A DNA stretch of 64,000 nucleotides from Helicoverpa zea (lineage: Eukaryota > Arthropoda > Insecta > Lepidoptera > Noctuidae), in contig NC_061455.1 in NCBI RefSeq assembly GCF_022581195.2, positions 7,002,120 to 7,066,119 on the forward strand, in the 5' to 3' direction. Of this stretch, positions 56,501 through 61,900 are shown piece after piece (position 1 is the first letter of the stretch; every line of letters starts with the position of its first letter). Position numbers and translations under genes: made by a program. The notes under the pieces were generated by a model. It worked only from the letters and a program-made list of their open reading frames with translations, did not search any database and was not told where the DNA came from.

Positions 56501-58989
56501 CGGTTGGTAAGTATTCGCCACCATCAGAGTTAACCCAAGCTTCCACTTTCACGAAATCGGCGACAAAGGAAGGAATGTTGCATTTAAGTACAGCAGTGTT
56601 TCCTCTGATTACATATTCTGAGACTACTTCGGCTTCATAATATTGTGTAACAACTGCAATAAATGCTTTGATTGTATTTTATTTGAAAGGATTTAGGAAT
56701 TGGCATGGTGAACATGACAGGCTTTTGGGTACTAAAATATAATAGATTTGTAATACGATTAGCATGTGGTACCATCTCCTTCCTTATTATCTTCGTAAGT
56801 ATAGGAATTGCCAGCCTCGTCGTGCCAAGAAATAACATTCACAAAATCGCCCACAAATGAAGGTATGGAACATTTAAGAATAGCAGAGTTTCCGCGAATC
56901 ACGTATTCGTTATTTACTTCTGATTCATATTGCTGCTGTACCACTGTGGAAATGTATTGGTTGTATGTAGTTTAGGTATTTTCTTTTGGGTTAAAGGAAT
57001 GAGGAAATTTGTATAGGGAAACGAAATTGTGAAGGAATAACCGTAGTTCTCGCCAGGAAGGAAGTCTTCATTATCATCAGTGTGCCAAGAGAGAACCTCA
57101 ACAAAATCAGCTACGAAAGATGGGACCTGACACTTGAGCACGATACTGTTGCCAGTAATGACATACTCCTTATTGACGTCGGTGTCGTAATGCTGCGCAA
57201 CCACTTGGGTATAACAGAATATATGCAAAACATTAATTAGTAAATGTCCATGTAGCAGTAGTACCTACATAGTTTTATGAAGTCATGAATATCATTTAAA
57301 CAAATCTGTATTCATAAACAATAACCAATTAATCCCTGGAATAAAAAGTTATAATCACAGAAAACATCATTAATTTGCGAGAACACATGTAGCAGTAAAT
57401 AATCAGAGGTATACGAGTCTATTCACGACTAAGCAGCTGAACACAAGCTACAAATTCTCACCAAGCGTAATATTAATCTTATAGTGCATTAGTAATGCAA
57501 CAAAATAGTGCGACGAACTTCAATAACTACTAACTCGGTCTTATTTTCTTTTGATTATTTAATTGACCGTACTTGACCTCGTGTCACAAAGGGCAGCGCC
57601 CTGTGATGGTCAATAAAACTTTCATACATATTTAGTAGAGTAGTAGAGTATAATATATGAGGGTTTGACTACTACGGGTTAGAGGAACCCAACGTGTCTA
57701 ATAAGTTCACAAGTCATGGTAACATTTTGAATGACTTGTAGAAAATAAGTAGGTGTGTTAAAAGCTCGTGAATAAACCCGTACAACATTGACATGTTAAT
57801 AGATGAGACGCCTAATACGGCAGGGCCGGCAATGGACATCGCCAATAGCCTCATTAAGCATGAGTGTGAAACATTCAATGCATTACAAACGATTACTACC
57901 TCTATTGAATAACCACTTGAATTAATAATGTTTATTGTTTAGATACTGATTTAAATCCAGTAGTCCAATATACAAAGGCATTAACTTTCAAATTACATTA
58001 TGAAATAGGGTGATAAGTCAACAAATAAAAGTGTTCGGTTATAAACAGAAACATAATCGTGTCGGTTGACATAGCCACAGCATATAAAATGTCATGTTAA
58101 CCCATTAGACATTATTTATAAATCTGTCTTGGAGTTCTTTATGGCTGCTTCTTTAAGCCGCACGTGATATTATGAACTTGGTTTTGTTTTACACAATCTT
58201 GCTTCATGAGATATGGCTGTAACTTTGGAAGATCCGTTAGAAACTTAAAAATTCTGATGTTGAATACTTTGTAGCGTGTACTTATGTCACTTTCTAACGA
58301 ACAAAGACTGAAAGAATGTGCCTCTTGGGGCCAGTAATTTTATGCAAATGGTGCTTACCGGCTCGTACGTTAACGTCACGGGAATGAATGGTGCCAACAG
58401 AGTTGCGAGCGAGACAAGCGTAAACTTGAGCGTGAACCTCTTGCCGGTAATCCTCGGCACGGAAAGGAGGGAACAACAGATTTCCGTTCGCTTGAACCTG
58501 AAGGAACACAACAATGTTACAAAGAATATTTACCAACACTGTTTTTTGTTTATCATGATCTTTTAATTTGAAAAAAAAAAAACAAAAACTTTTTTTGTAT
58601 ATGAAACCTGTTCAAAATTACGATTCGCTTTTGTTAAATAATTATGCAATGAGATACATATGCGGGCACTGTTTATAATAGTTGTCCTTGCCAAGTGGCT
58701 GTTGGCACTTTGGATGACGGATCTAGATAATATTTACAAATATTCAGTTTAATTCGGATCTATCGTACTTTTTGCTATGCAGAAGTTTTTGACATTTGTC
58801 GTACCTGTCGCAGTCCAGGGACGTCACCAACAGCAGTTCCATCAGATCGCACCCAGATGATGTCGGGAGTCGGGGATCCTCGGGCCGCACATTCGACAGT
58901 CGCTCCGGTCGTGTTGCTAAAGTCCACTCGGTTTGAAGGTTCCTTCATGAATATGGGTCCTATGGTCTCGTCCTCGCATAGCACTGACC
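16237..58989 (-). CDS. Dscam1: Dscam1, hypervariable Ig-superfamily receptor (exon 2 to stop; exon 1 not seen)
   Basis: Minus-strand exons give Ig1-Ig9, FN1-FN4, Ig10, FN5-FN6, one membrane segment and a cytoplasmic tail, the exact Dscam domain order. Constant exons (low-high), in transcript order: 58805-58989, 58359-58497, [exon 4 set], 52480-52629, [exon 6 set], 45957-46095, 45660-45843, 45466-45569, 45113-45369, 44837-44994, 44330-44484, [exon 9 set], then 31136-31255 down to 16237-16315 as listed in the regional entries. Frame is kept across all of them with one member of each set. Known role in arthropods: homophilic recognition in neuronal self-avoidance and wiring, and many isoforms in haemocytes linked to immunity. 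Splicing picks one exon from each of four sets (15, 28, 24 and 2 members). The signal-peptide exon is missing: exon 2 begins with an open phase needing an upstream exon. Confidence 0.97.
16316..18558 (-). other. Dscam1 introns around the penultimate exon
   Basis: Two introns (16316-17393 and 17455-18558) flanking the 61-nt exon at 17394-17454. AT-rich, with no repeats, RNA genes or further exons recognised. Confidence 0.7.
19913..20095. mobile_element. 183-bp GC-rich MITE, Harbinger-like
   Basis: GGGTCAATTCCCACTGAAAG at the left end is mirrored by CTTTCAGTGGGAATTGACCC at the right. The inverted arms of about 43 bp continue into GCAGCGGCCGGCAGCGGCCG. The element is flanked by TAA on both sides (19910-19912 and 20096-20098), a 3-bp target duplication as made by PIF/Harbinger transposons. 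The core is extremely GC-rich with GCGCGGCGCC repeats. It sits 23 bp from the donor of the Dscam1 exon at 20122-20294, inside the downstream intron. Confidence 0.85.
20295..21618 (-). other. Dscam1 intron in the tail region
   Basis: AT-rich intron. A short inverted repeat, AAATGGTCAAA ... TTTTGACCATTTT, lies at about 21050-21087. No other feature seen. Confidence 0.7.
21917..22370. repeat. Possible MITE with imperfect inverted ends
   Basis: Left GATATACCGTCTGCATCAGG and right (reverse) GTATATCGTTTGCATCAGGA are similar inverted ends about 450 bp apart. Inside are TTGCTACC repeats (about 21975-22035 and 22153-22174) and a strong hairpin, TGACAGCCATTCTGATATCA with its complement GATGGCTGTCA, at 22068-22101. 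Lies in the intron between Dscam1 exons 21619-21717 and 23372-23548. No target duplication recognised. Confidence 0.45.
23608..23681 (+). repeat. Tail fragment of the CTACTAATATTATAAATG repeat family
   Basis: A GACGCGGGTGCAACCGCGTG block followed by GGAACAGCTAGT matches the 3' end of the fuller copy at 25.3-25.4 kb, which ends GCGGGCGGAACCTAGT. Truncated at its 5' side. Confidence 0.5.
23969..24148 (-). CDS. Dscam1: Dscam1 alternative transmembrane exon, second copy
   Basis: 180-nt exon beginning GTIAPLPGN. After the juxtamembrane segment ELPPWVKAWLEPEV comes one hydrophobic helix, VLVPILATIVVFIVGVVVIC, then the basic stop-transfer ARRNTPHRLR. It has the same phase and N-terminal GTIAP as the exon at 24178-24351, so the two are mutually exclusive membrane exons, equivalent to fly exon 17.1/17.2. 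In flies the two membrane exons direct Dscam1 to different neuronal compartments. Confidence 0.93.
24178..24351 (-). CDS. Dscam1: Dscam1 alternative transmembrane exon, first copy
   Basis: 174-nt exon: GTIAPAREVGGG, then helix LIVPVVAAILVIIIAIVVVC, then RGARDHHK. Only 29 nt separate it from the next membrane exon (24149-24177), too short to be spliced out as an intron, so joining both in one mRNA is physically excluded. Confidence 0.93.
24549..28833 (-). CDS. Dscam1: Dscam1 constant exons for FN4, Ig10, FN5 and FN6
   Basis: Exons in transcript order: 28685-28833 and 28469-28601 (FN4, start VPEAPRAVKALVMG); 27096-27205 and 26672-26831 (Ig10, cysteines in VKLPCLAVG and AGEYSCHVDN, Trp in NILWK); 26072-26223 and 25556-25638 (FN5); 25038-25214, 24730-24794 and 24549-24650 (end of FN5 and FN6, ending ATWYVLRITAHNNAGFNV and LTMTG). 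All GT-AG, all in frame. The Ig10 between FN4 and FN5 is diagnostic of the DSCAM family. Confidence 0.94.
25270..25440 (+). repeat. CTACTAATATTATAAATG-type interspersed repeat, near full copy
   Basis: Starts CCCTACTAATATTATAAATG and ends GCGGGCGGAACCTAGT. The 5' and 3' ends occur separately elsewhere in the window (12945 and 23608). A common lepidopteran non-coding repeat; in a Dscam1 intron. Confidence 0.6.
25742..25876 (+). repeat. Interspersed repeat with GACTGGAAGCCGACCCCAAC signature
   Basis: Contains CTGGGTTGAGG, TCGCTCCTTGTAAAGCACTGG, GACTGGAAGCCGACCCCAAC and AAAAGGCTCGGAGGATGAT in order. I recognise this as a widespread lepidopteran retroelement tail. A decayed copy in the opposite orientation lies at 12512-12730. 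Confidence 0.6.
27440..28165. mobile_element. Internally deleted DNA-transposon remnant with THAP exon in a Dscam1 intron
   Basis: Two convergent first exons face each other across 113 bp. On the minus strand, 27830-28033 starts ATG and encodes a THAP zinc finger (HRCCGVPQC ... KWLKLAKRD ... FCEDHFD; the C2CH ligands are visible), ending at the donor GAT|gtaagt. On the plus strand, 27589-27716 encodes MEPGFIKANSANLPRIDIIM and NKDFCSAEFRNVKTS, ending CCAT|gtaagt. Both sides have a GTGACGTCA box followed by CTGAAA (27472 and 28087 regions), in inverted orientation. THAP is the DNA-binding domain of P-type and several other transposases. Inference: a two-gene transposon that lost its interior, keeping two orphan first exons. 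Confidence 0.55.
28983..31255 (-). CDS. Dscam1: Dscam1 constant exons for Ig8, Ig9, FN1, FN2 and FN3
   Basis: Transcript order: 31136-31255 and 30874-31047 (Ig8: AKVECKADG, VTWK, GYYLCEAVNGIG); 30705-30793 and 30420-30627 (Ig9: AVLQCQAKG, IIWN, LFTCVATN); 30174-30330 and first half of 29839-30090 (FN1); rest of 29839-30090, 29640-29750 and start of 29238-29479 (FN2); rest of 29238-29479 and 28983-29138 (FN3, ending SAPIHCQTEQD). All junctions are GT-AG and frame-preserving; exon 31136-31255 accepts the phase left by every exon-9 variant. Confidence 0.95.
31256..32499 (-). other. Dscam1 intron downstream of the exon 9 set
   Basis: 1.2-kb AT-rich intron between exon 9.24 and the Ig8 exon. It holds an inverted pair, AGGATGAAATTTTCTAA (about 31452-31468) and AAAAATTTCATCCTAAA (about 31550-31566), able to form a stem of about 15 bp. 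No further exon-9-like sequence. Confidence 0.6.
32500..43307 (-). CDS. Dscam1: Dscam1 exon 9 set: 24 mutually exclusive exons encoding Ig7
   Basis: In transcript order: 9.1 43014-43307, 9.2 42621-42914, 9.3 42270-42563, 9.4 41895-42182, 9.5 41345-41632, 9.6 40727-41014, 9.7 40238-40522, 9.8 39833-40117, 9.9 39482-39766, 9.10 39109-39396, 9.11 38344-38631, 9.12 37472-37759, 9.13 37030-37314, 9.14 36623-36907, 9.15 36271-36555, 9.16 35911-36201 (damaged acceptor), 9.17 35222-35512, 9.18 34830-35114, 9.19 34473-34757, 9.20 34142-34429, 9.21 33713-34000, 9.22 33368-33655, 9.23 32977-33270 (GC donor), 9.24 32500-32784. Lengths are 285-294 nt, all multiples of 3, same phase. Each encodes one Ig domain: start V-P-I-PF-F/E, first Cys in a SKGD-type context, W, then D/H-x-G-x-Y-x-C and an N-rich end (VNG, VKG or VHG). 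Several lack an early ATG and would be missed by ORF calling. Confidence 0.95.
35911..36201 (-). pseudogene. Exon 9.16, acceptor deleted (possibly rescued by a cryptic AG)
   Basis: Compared with its duplicate 9.10, a 13-bp segment covering the end of the intron and the first nine exon bases is gone at about 36189, removing the normal 3' splice site and the VLPH start. The rest of the Ig domain is intact. A cryptic AG 12 nt upstream of the break (TTAAAG|CC, boundary 36201) would restore phase and give the N-terminus AFWVNIVPF, but has a poor pyrimidine tract. It may be dead, weak or altered. Confidence 0.65.
37937..38147. mobile_element. 211-bp MITE, TA target site (Tc1/mariner-like)
   Basis: CAGTCCGCGCC at the left and GGCGCGGACTG at the right are exact inverted ends flanked by TA on both sides (37935-37936 and 38148-38149). 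Inverted similarity extends about 50 bp inward (GGTTAGCC / GGCTAAC). No gene inside. It lies between exons 9.11 and 9.12 and is absent from the equivalent place between 9.5 and 9.6. Confidence 0.8.
43338..43385 (-). promoter_or_regulatory. Candidate RNA docking site for the exon 9 set
   Basis: Just upstream of exon 9.1, CTTTGGCGGGCAT (plus strand 43368-43380) is the reverse complement, with one bulged base, of ATGCC(C)GCCAAAG-type motifs lying in the introns before exon 9.7 (about 40636) and exon 9.13 (about 37391). Shorter relatives (CGCTAAAGTAAC, GACCAAAAGCTAAG, GCAAAGACAA) occur before several other exon-9 variants. The element also forms its own stem, CTACATCG with CGATGTAG. Function is inferred from base-pairing logic only. 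Confidence 0.35.
43386..44329 (-). other. Dscam1 intron upstream of the exon 9 set
   Basis: About 1 kb between the Ig6 exon and exon 9.1. Apart from the candidate docking element at its downstream end it is AT-rich, with no recognised feature. Confidence 0.65.
44330..46095 (-). CDS. Dscam1: Dscam1 constant exons for the end of Ig3 and for Ig4-Ig6
   Basis: Transcript order: 45957-46095 (end of Ig3, opens with WYKFVEG and has GKYLCVVNNSVGG); 45660-45843 and 45466-45569 (Ig4: AVFTCRYEG, ITWLKDGK, GMYQCFIRND); 45113-45369 (Ig5: LRLKCVASGNPTPDIAW, GLYTCIASSK); 44837-44994 and 44330-44484 (Ig6: LIVHCPVAGYP, ATYTCVAKNSQG). All GT-AG, in phase. The first exon here supplies the base completing the terminal Arg or Lys codon of every exon-6 variant. 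Confidence 0.95.
46285..51661 (-). CDS. Dscam1: Dscam1 exon 6 set: 28 mutually exclusive exons (N-terminal half of Ig3)
   Basis: In transcript order: 6.1 51538-51661, 6.2 51375-51498, 6.3 51208-51331, 6.4 51043-51166, 6.5 50862-50985, 6.6 50666-50789, 6.7 50502-50625, 6.8 50345-50468, 6.9 50165-50292 (frameshifted), 6.10 49994-50114, 6.11 49824-49947, 6.12 49666-49786, 6.13 49498-49621, 6.14 49352-49475, 6.15 49185-49308, 6.16 49032-49155, 6.17 48874-48997, 6.18 48697-48820, 6.19 48533-48656, 6.20 48372-48495, 6.21 48213-48336, 6.22 47956-48079, 6.23 47780-47903, 6.24 47629-47752, 6.25 47422-47542, 6.26 47083-47215, 6.27 46926-47046, 6.28 46285-46405. Normal lengths are 121, 124 or 133 nt. 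Each encodes EP(V/I/M)G-x-P-F ... LLC(P/Q)AQ(A/G)(F/Y)PVP-F-R, the first beta-sheet half of an Ig domain with its first cysteine. Lengths equal 1 modulo 3, so joining two would shift frame. Most gaps are 22-57 nt. Confidence 0.95.
46406..46925 (-). other. Longest spacer inside the exon 6 set
   Basis: 520 bp between exons 6.27 and 6.28 with no exon-6 pattern. It contains GCGGCCGGCCGCGG (46752-46765), GGGCGGGGCGGCCGCCGC (46791-46808) and CGGCGGCCGGCCG (46891-46903), unusually GC-rich for this AT-rich gene and able to pair with each other. Confidence 0.6.
50165..50292 (-). pseudogene. Exon 6.9, disabled by a 4-nt insertion
   Basis: Splice sites and the start (EPVGRVPPKF) are intact, but the exon is 128 nt, whereas all 27 others equal 1 modulo 3. 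Against its neighbours there are four extra bases (CAAG) after GDSVT, inside TCAAGCTT, a string that recurs 19 bases later. The normal LLCPAQAYPAPAFR ending is still legible in the other frame. If spliced in, the shifted frame reaches TGA six codons into exon 7. A sequencing error is possible, though this is not a homopolymer. Confidence 0.8.
51662..52479 (-). other. Dscam1 intron 5
   Basis: Intron between exon 5 and exon 6.1. The part near exon 6.1 holds the candidate docking site (51724-51812); the remainder is very AT-rich, with no other recognised element. Confidence 0.7.
51724..51812 (-). promoter_or_regulatory. Candidate docking site for the exon 6 set
   Basis: On the plus strand, CCCTATCCCAACATTCAGGC (51789-51808) reads like the 3' end of an exon-6 variant plus its 5' splice site, in the wrong orientation; in frame it gives AGYPIPTFR, the exon-6 signature. 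The transcribed (minus) strand is therefore complementary to the exon-6 3' ends. Over 22 positions against exon 6.17 I count 21 pairable, three of them G-U. Next to it, 51724-51751 gives three G-rich blocks in the RNA (TTAGGGG, AGTAGGGG, TTAGGGC). Position matches the docking site described in intron 5 of insect Dscam, which pairs with selector sequences so that one exon 6 is chosen. Function here is inferred. Confidence 0.6.
52480..52629 (-). CDS. Dscam1: Dscam1 constant exon 5 (C-terminal half of Ig2)
   Basis: 150-nt exon encoding GKYLVLPSGELHIRDVGPED and KSYQCRTKHRLTGE, with the second Ig2 cysteine and the D-G-x-x-x-Y-x-C motif. Its acceptor follows a run of U in the RNA, and it fits the phase of every exon-4 and exon-6 variant. 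Confidence 0.95.
52630..52955 (-). other. Dscam1 intron between exon 4.15 and exon 5
   Basis: Contains a purine-rich plus-strand block GGAAGAGGGATGGAGGAAAA (52751-52770) like those between exon-4 variants. It also contains CTCCTGTC (52884-52891), whose RNA GACAGGAG could pair with the UCCUGUC cores of several exon-4 spacers. Confidence 0.45.
52956..57203 (-). CDS. Dscam1: Dscam1 exon 4 set: 15 mutually exclusive exons (N-terminal half of Ig2)
   Basis: In transcript order: 4.1 57042-57203, 4.2 56773-56943, 4.3 56492-56653, 4.4 56230-56391, 4.5 55958-56128, 4.6 55699-55860, 4.7 55471-55641, 4.8 55170-55346, 4.9 54891-55052, 4.10 54574-54753, 4.11 54291-54467, 4.12 54012-54191, 4.13 53736-53915, 4.14 53346-53522, 4.15 52956-53135. 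Lengths 162-180 nt, all multiples of 3. Shared core: VV-Q-Y, then E-VLRGN(A/S)AI-KC-(I/V)PSFV-(D/E)-V-V-(S/A)W, followed by a variable acidic loop. Two subfamilies are visible: 4.10-4.15 share SWIISEG and NL-EE; 4.1-4.9 share NEYVIRGN-type starts and (V/A)DFV. First Ig2 cysteine and tryptophan are present in all. Confidence 0.95.
57204..58358 (-). other. Dscam1 intron 3
   Basis: 1.15 kb upstream of exon 4.1. AT-rich; no further exon-4-like sequence and no repeat recognised. Confidence 0.65.
58359..58989 (-). CDS. Dscam1: Dscam1 exons 2 and 3 (Ig1)
   Basis: Exon 2, 58805-58989, encodes GPIFMKEPSNRVDFSNTTG and TVECAARGSPTPDIIWVRSD; exon 3, 58359-58497, encodes LLFPPFRAEDYRQEVH and VYACLARNSVGTIHSRDV. 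Together they make Ig1 with both cysteines and the tryptophan. Exon 2 opens with two bases completing a codon, so a coding exon 1 with the signal peptide must precede it. Exon 3 ends with the G that completes the first Val or Ala codon of each exon-4 variant. Confidence 0.95.
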
Positions 58990-61900
58990 CTGCAATAAAC
59001 AGAATACAGTTGAAACTTCTGATGATCTTTAAGGCTTTTTTACTGGCTGATATTAAAACAATCGCACACGTTGAGGTTTGGAATAGTATAACACTGGAGC
59101 TACCTTTTTTTGGAATAGTATAACACTAGCGCTACCTTTTTTTTACACTTATCGAATTTTCTTCTAAAACCACAAACAACCACACATAGTTGGGAAAAAG
59201 TCTCGGAAGATGACGATAAGAAAGATATTTTACTTAAAATAATTTTACAATTTAGTATGTAACGTCAAGATATAAACAGAGGAATAAATTGGATATGGGA
59301 ATAGATCGTCTGGAGTATGAAAATATCGCAAATTTCCTTCAGCAAGTAAGATTCACTATACAAAACGTCCTCGAAATAATTATTATTGTTCCGAAGTTTA
59401 TTATGGCTACAAGACAATTCATAGTCAGCTTGTAAGCTGTAGTATGTTTTACTGATATGCCTACACATATTTTTATACCCATTAGTCATCATCAGATGGT
59501 CTTAACAAACGGAAATAACAATTCCATAAAAAAAAATAGAAAAAAAATTTTTGCTGCAGCCGTTTGCCATCAAAAGTATGAGTATGCAAAGTGCGATCCC
59601 CGCATACTAAAAAATTCTCGACCCAGTTTATAATGAAGCCTGGAAATATAATCCAGCACAAGTGACCGCGCTCTCATGCCACGTCTCGCTCCTCGTTTCA
59701 CTAGATGAAGAGCATGAGAATGACACTCACTAAATGTTAATTAGTGACCCCATTAGGTCAACTTACTGTACGACAAATGGTGTACATACTGATATCCTGT
59801 GTAGTTAAAATACTTCAGTGACCAACGTATGCAAACGGTTTACGTCCACACGTGTGAAACGATATGCATTCTAGATTCTCATGTTTAAGCATCCTTATTA
59901 CGTTCGACTCAATATAACTCTTCATACAATCTAGGAAAAGTTAGCAAAATCATCATTTTAAATTAAAATTTAATCCTTCAAACGAACCTGTACTATTTAA
60001 ATTCAACCGTCAAAAATTCAATGCCCAATCCGAAGCATTCCCGATGGAAGACAAAAAATAGCAACAAAGCGAACAAAAAAGCGAGGGCGTGTTGCGCGCT
60101 TGCGACAGATGTGCGCTCGCGCACGCTCCTGATTGGCTGCGACCACGACAGATGTTCTTTACATTACAACCTGAATGCAGGATGCTGATTCAACTAAGAT
60201 TTATCACAACACTTGTAACGATTTCTAGCCACTTTAAACACCAAAAACTTAATATGAATCTCCACTTTTGTAGATTTTTCAGTAAGTTACCGAGGTTGCT
60301 TAATTTTAGTTAACTCTCGGAAGAGGGCATTGTAAAAATCATGCTGTGTAAAACAAATATGGACGCAATTTGCTTTAATTTGCTTCTGTCGCGTAGTACT
60401 AGTAATATGTGGTAGGTACTCACAATTTATATAATTTGTACAATTAGCCAGACTACACCCACAACTATCTCAATGTATAATTTACTAGCTTCTGCCAACG
60501 TTGTCACCTGCGTCCCGTGGAAACTTCTGTACGAACCATGATAAAAAGTAGCGTTCCTCAATAAAAGGGCTTTTTACTTCTGAAAGATTTTTCTTCGGAC
60601 CAGTAGTTTCTGAGATATGGGCGTTCAAACAAACGGACTCTTTGGCTTTGGCGAAAGTATTTCGATTTTTTTGGACATGAATTAATTGTTCACCCGCATC
60701 GTTTACCGCACGTTTTGGACATGTTTATATCTATTATCGATAATGCTTCCTGATAAAGTGATAAAACTGATTGAGGTTTAGATCAGTGTCAGTCAACACT
60801 TTCGTTTACGCATGCTATAAAAGCACTCAGAAGCACTTTTAGTTATCAAGCTTACCTTTATTAAAAAAAGATTTTTGTTTGGTACATGTAATTGAACTTT
60901 TACAAACAAGTGGTAGGTGACTGTACCTGCAAGGAAGCTTTGTGTTCAAGTTACAACAAGTATATAATATTTATGTTAAACACGTCATCACATCTAACAC
61001 ATGCAAATCATACCTGTCGTTAAGAGTTCAAGGTGAGGCGCATCAAGCTGACGACTTTAACGCATTCTTTTAATATTTATACAATGTTTAATTTTCTGTA
61101 CGAGGTTATAGGAAGATACAGGCAGGTTTTGCTGCGATCAAGGCGAATGTGAACGGCGTGAAATCCTCATTACACTCAGTTGCACGAATACACCCAAAAA
61201 GATGCTGTAGATGAGTTTAATTTTTGAAATGCTCATATTTAATGCGTTGGTGTTTTACTATGAAGCATTCTGCTGATCTGCCGCTTTAATACTTTCTTGT
61301 GGAGTCATGTTTTCTCCACAATTTGTATCCTACACATGCATGAGCACACGTTATTGTACATTCCGAGGCTGTCGCAGCATGCGCTTGATTCGTATCCGAA
61401 CTTGTCGGATAACAGGACAAAGAAAGCCTCAGGCTGAAATTAAGATAAGATTAAGATGCTGCATGACGTTCTACTATATCCGATATTGCATATTTTCATT
61501 GCACTTACGCCAGGATAACATTATCCCCCTTACTTATAAAATCTCTAATCACCTTCTAAGCAACATTTTAACTAATCACTACTTAAAGTCTTAAGTAGTG
61601 ATTAAATGTTAGTTAAGACATGTTAAATGTTGCTTAAGCAGCGTTTATAAGTATGAATTTTATTAAACAGCCCTTAAGTATTACTTATTTTTAATTCACG
61701 TTTATAAGTAAGGCTGTTAATGTTTGTTTATCCCTATTTTTTGCGACAAGGCGATTTATACATATATCTCTCTTGTCATCTCTCTAAGATGCGTTTTAAA
61801 GAGCTACTACAGGTATTTAAGTATATCTAAAAGGGTGCCTATTTACTTTCTCTGTGTTATCACTTATCATGCTCTATTATCCGATGTAGAAGTCATGGTT

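Noticed and set aside
32500..57203. Reading the exon 4, 6 and 9 arrays as three families of separate tandem genes
   Set aside because: No start codons, stops or promoters per unit, but matched splice phases throughout; they are alternative exons of one gene.
59649..60150. Possible Dscam1 exon 1 candidates in the minus strand (ATG followed by hydrophobic residues)
   Set aside because: Each ATG frame meets a stop before a donor in the required phase.
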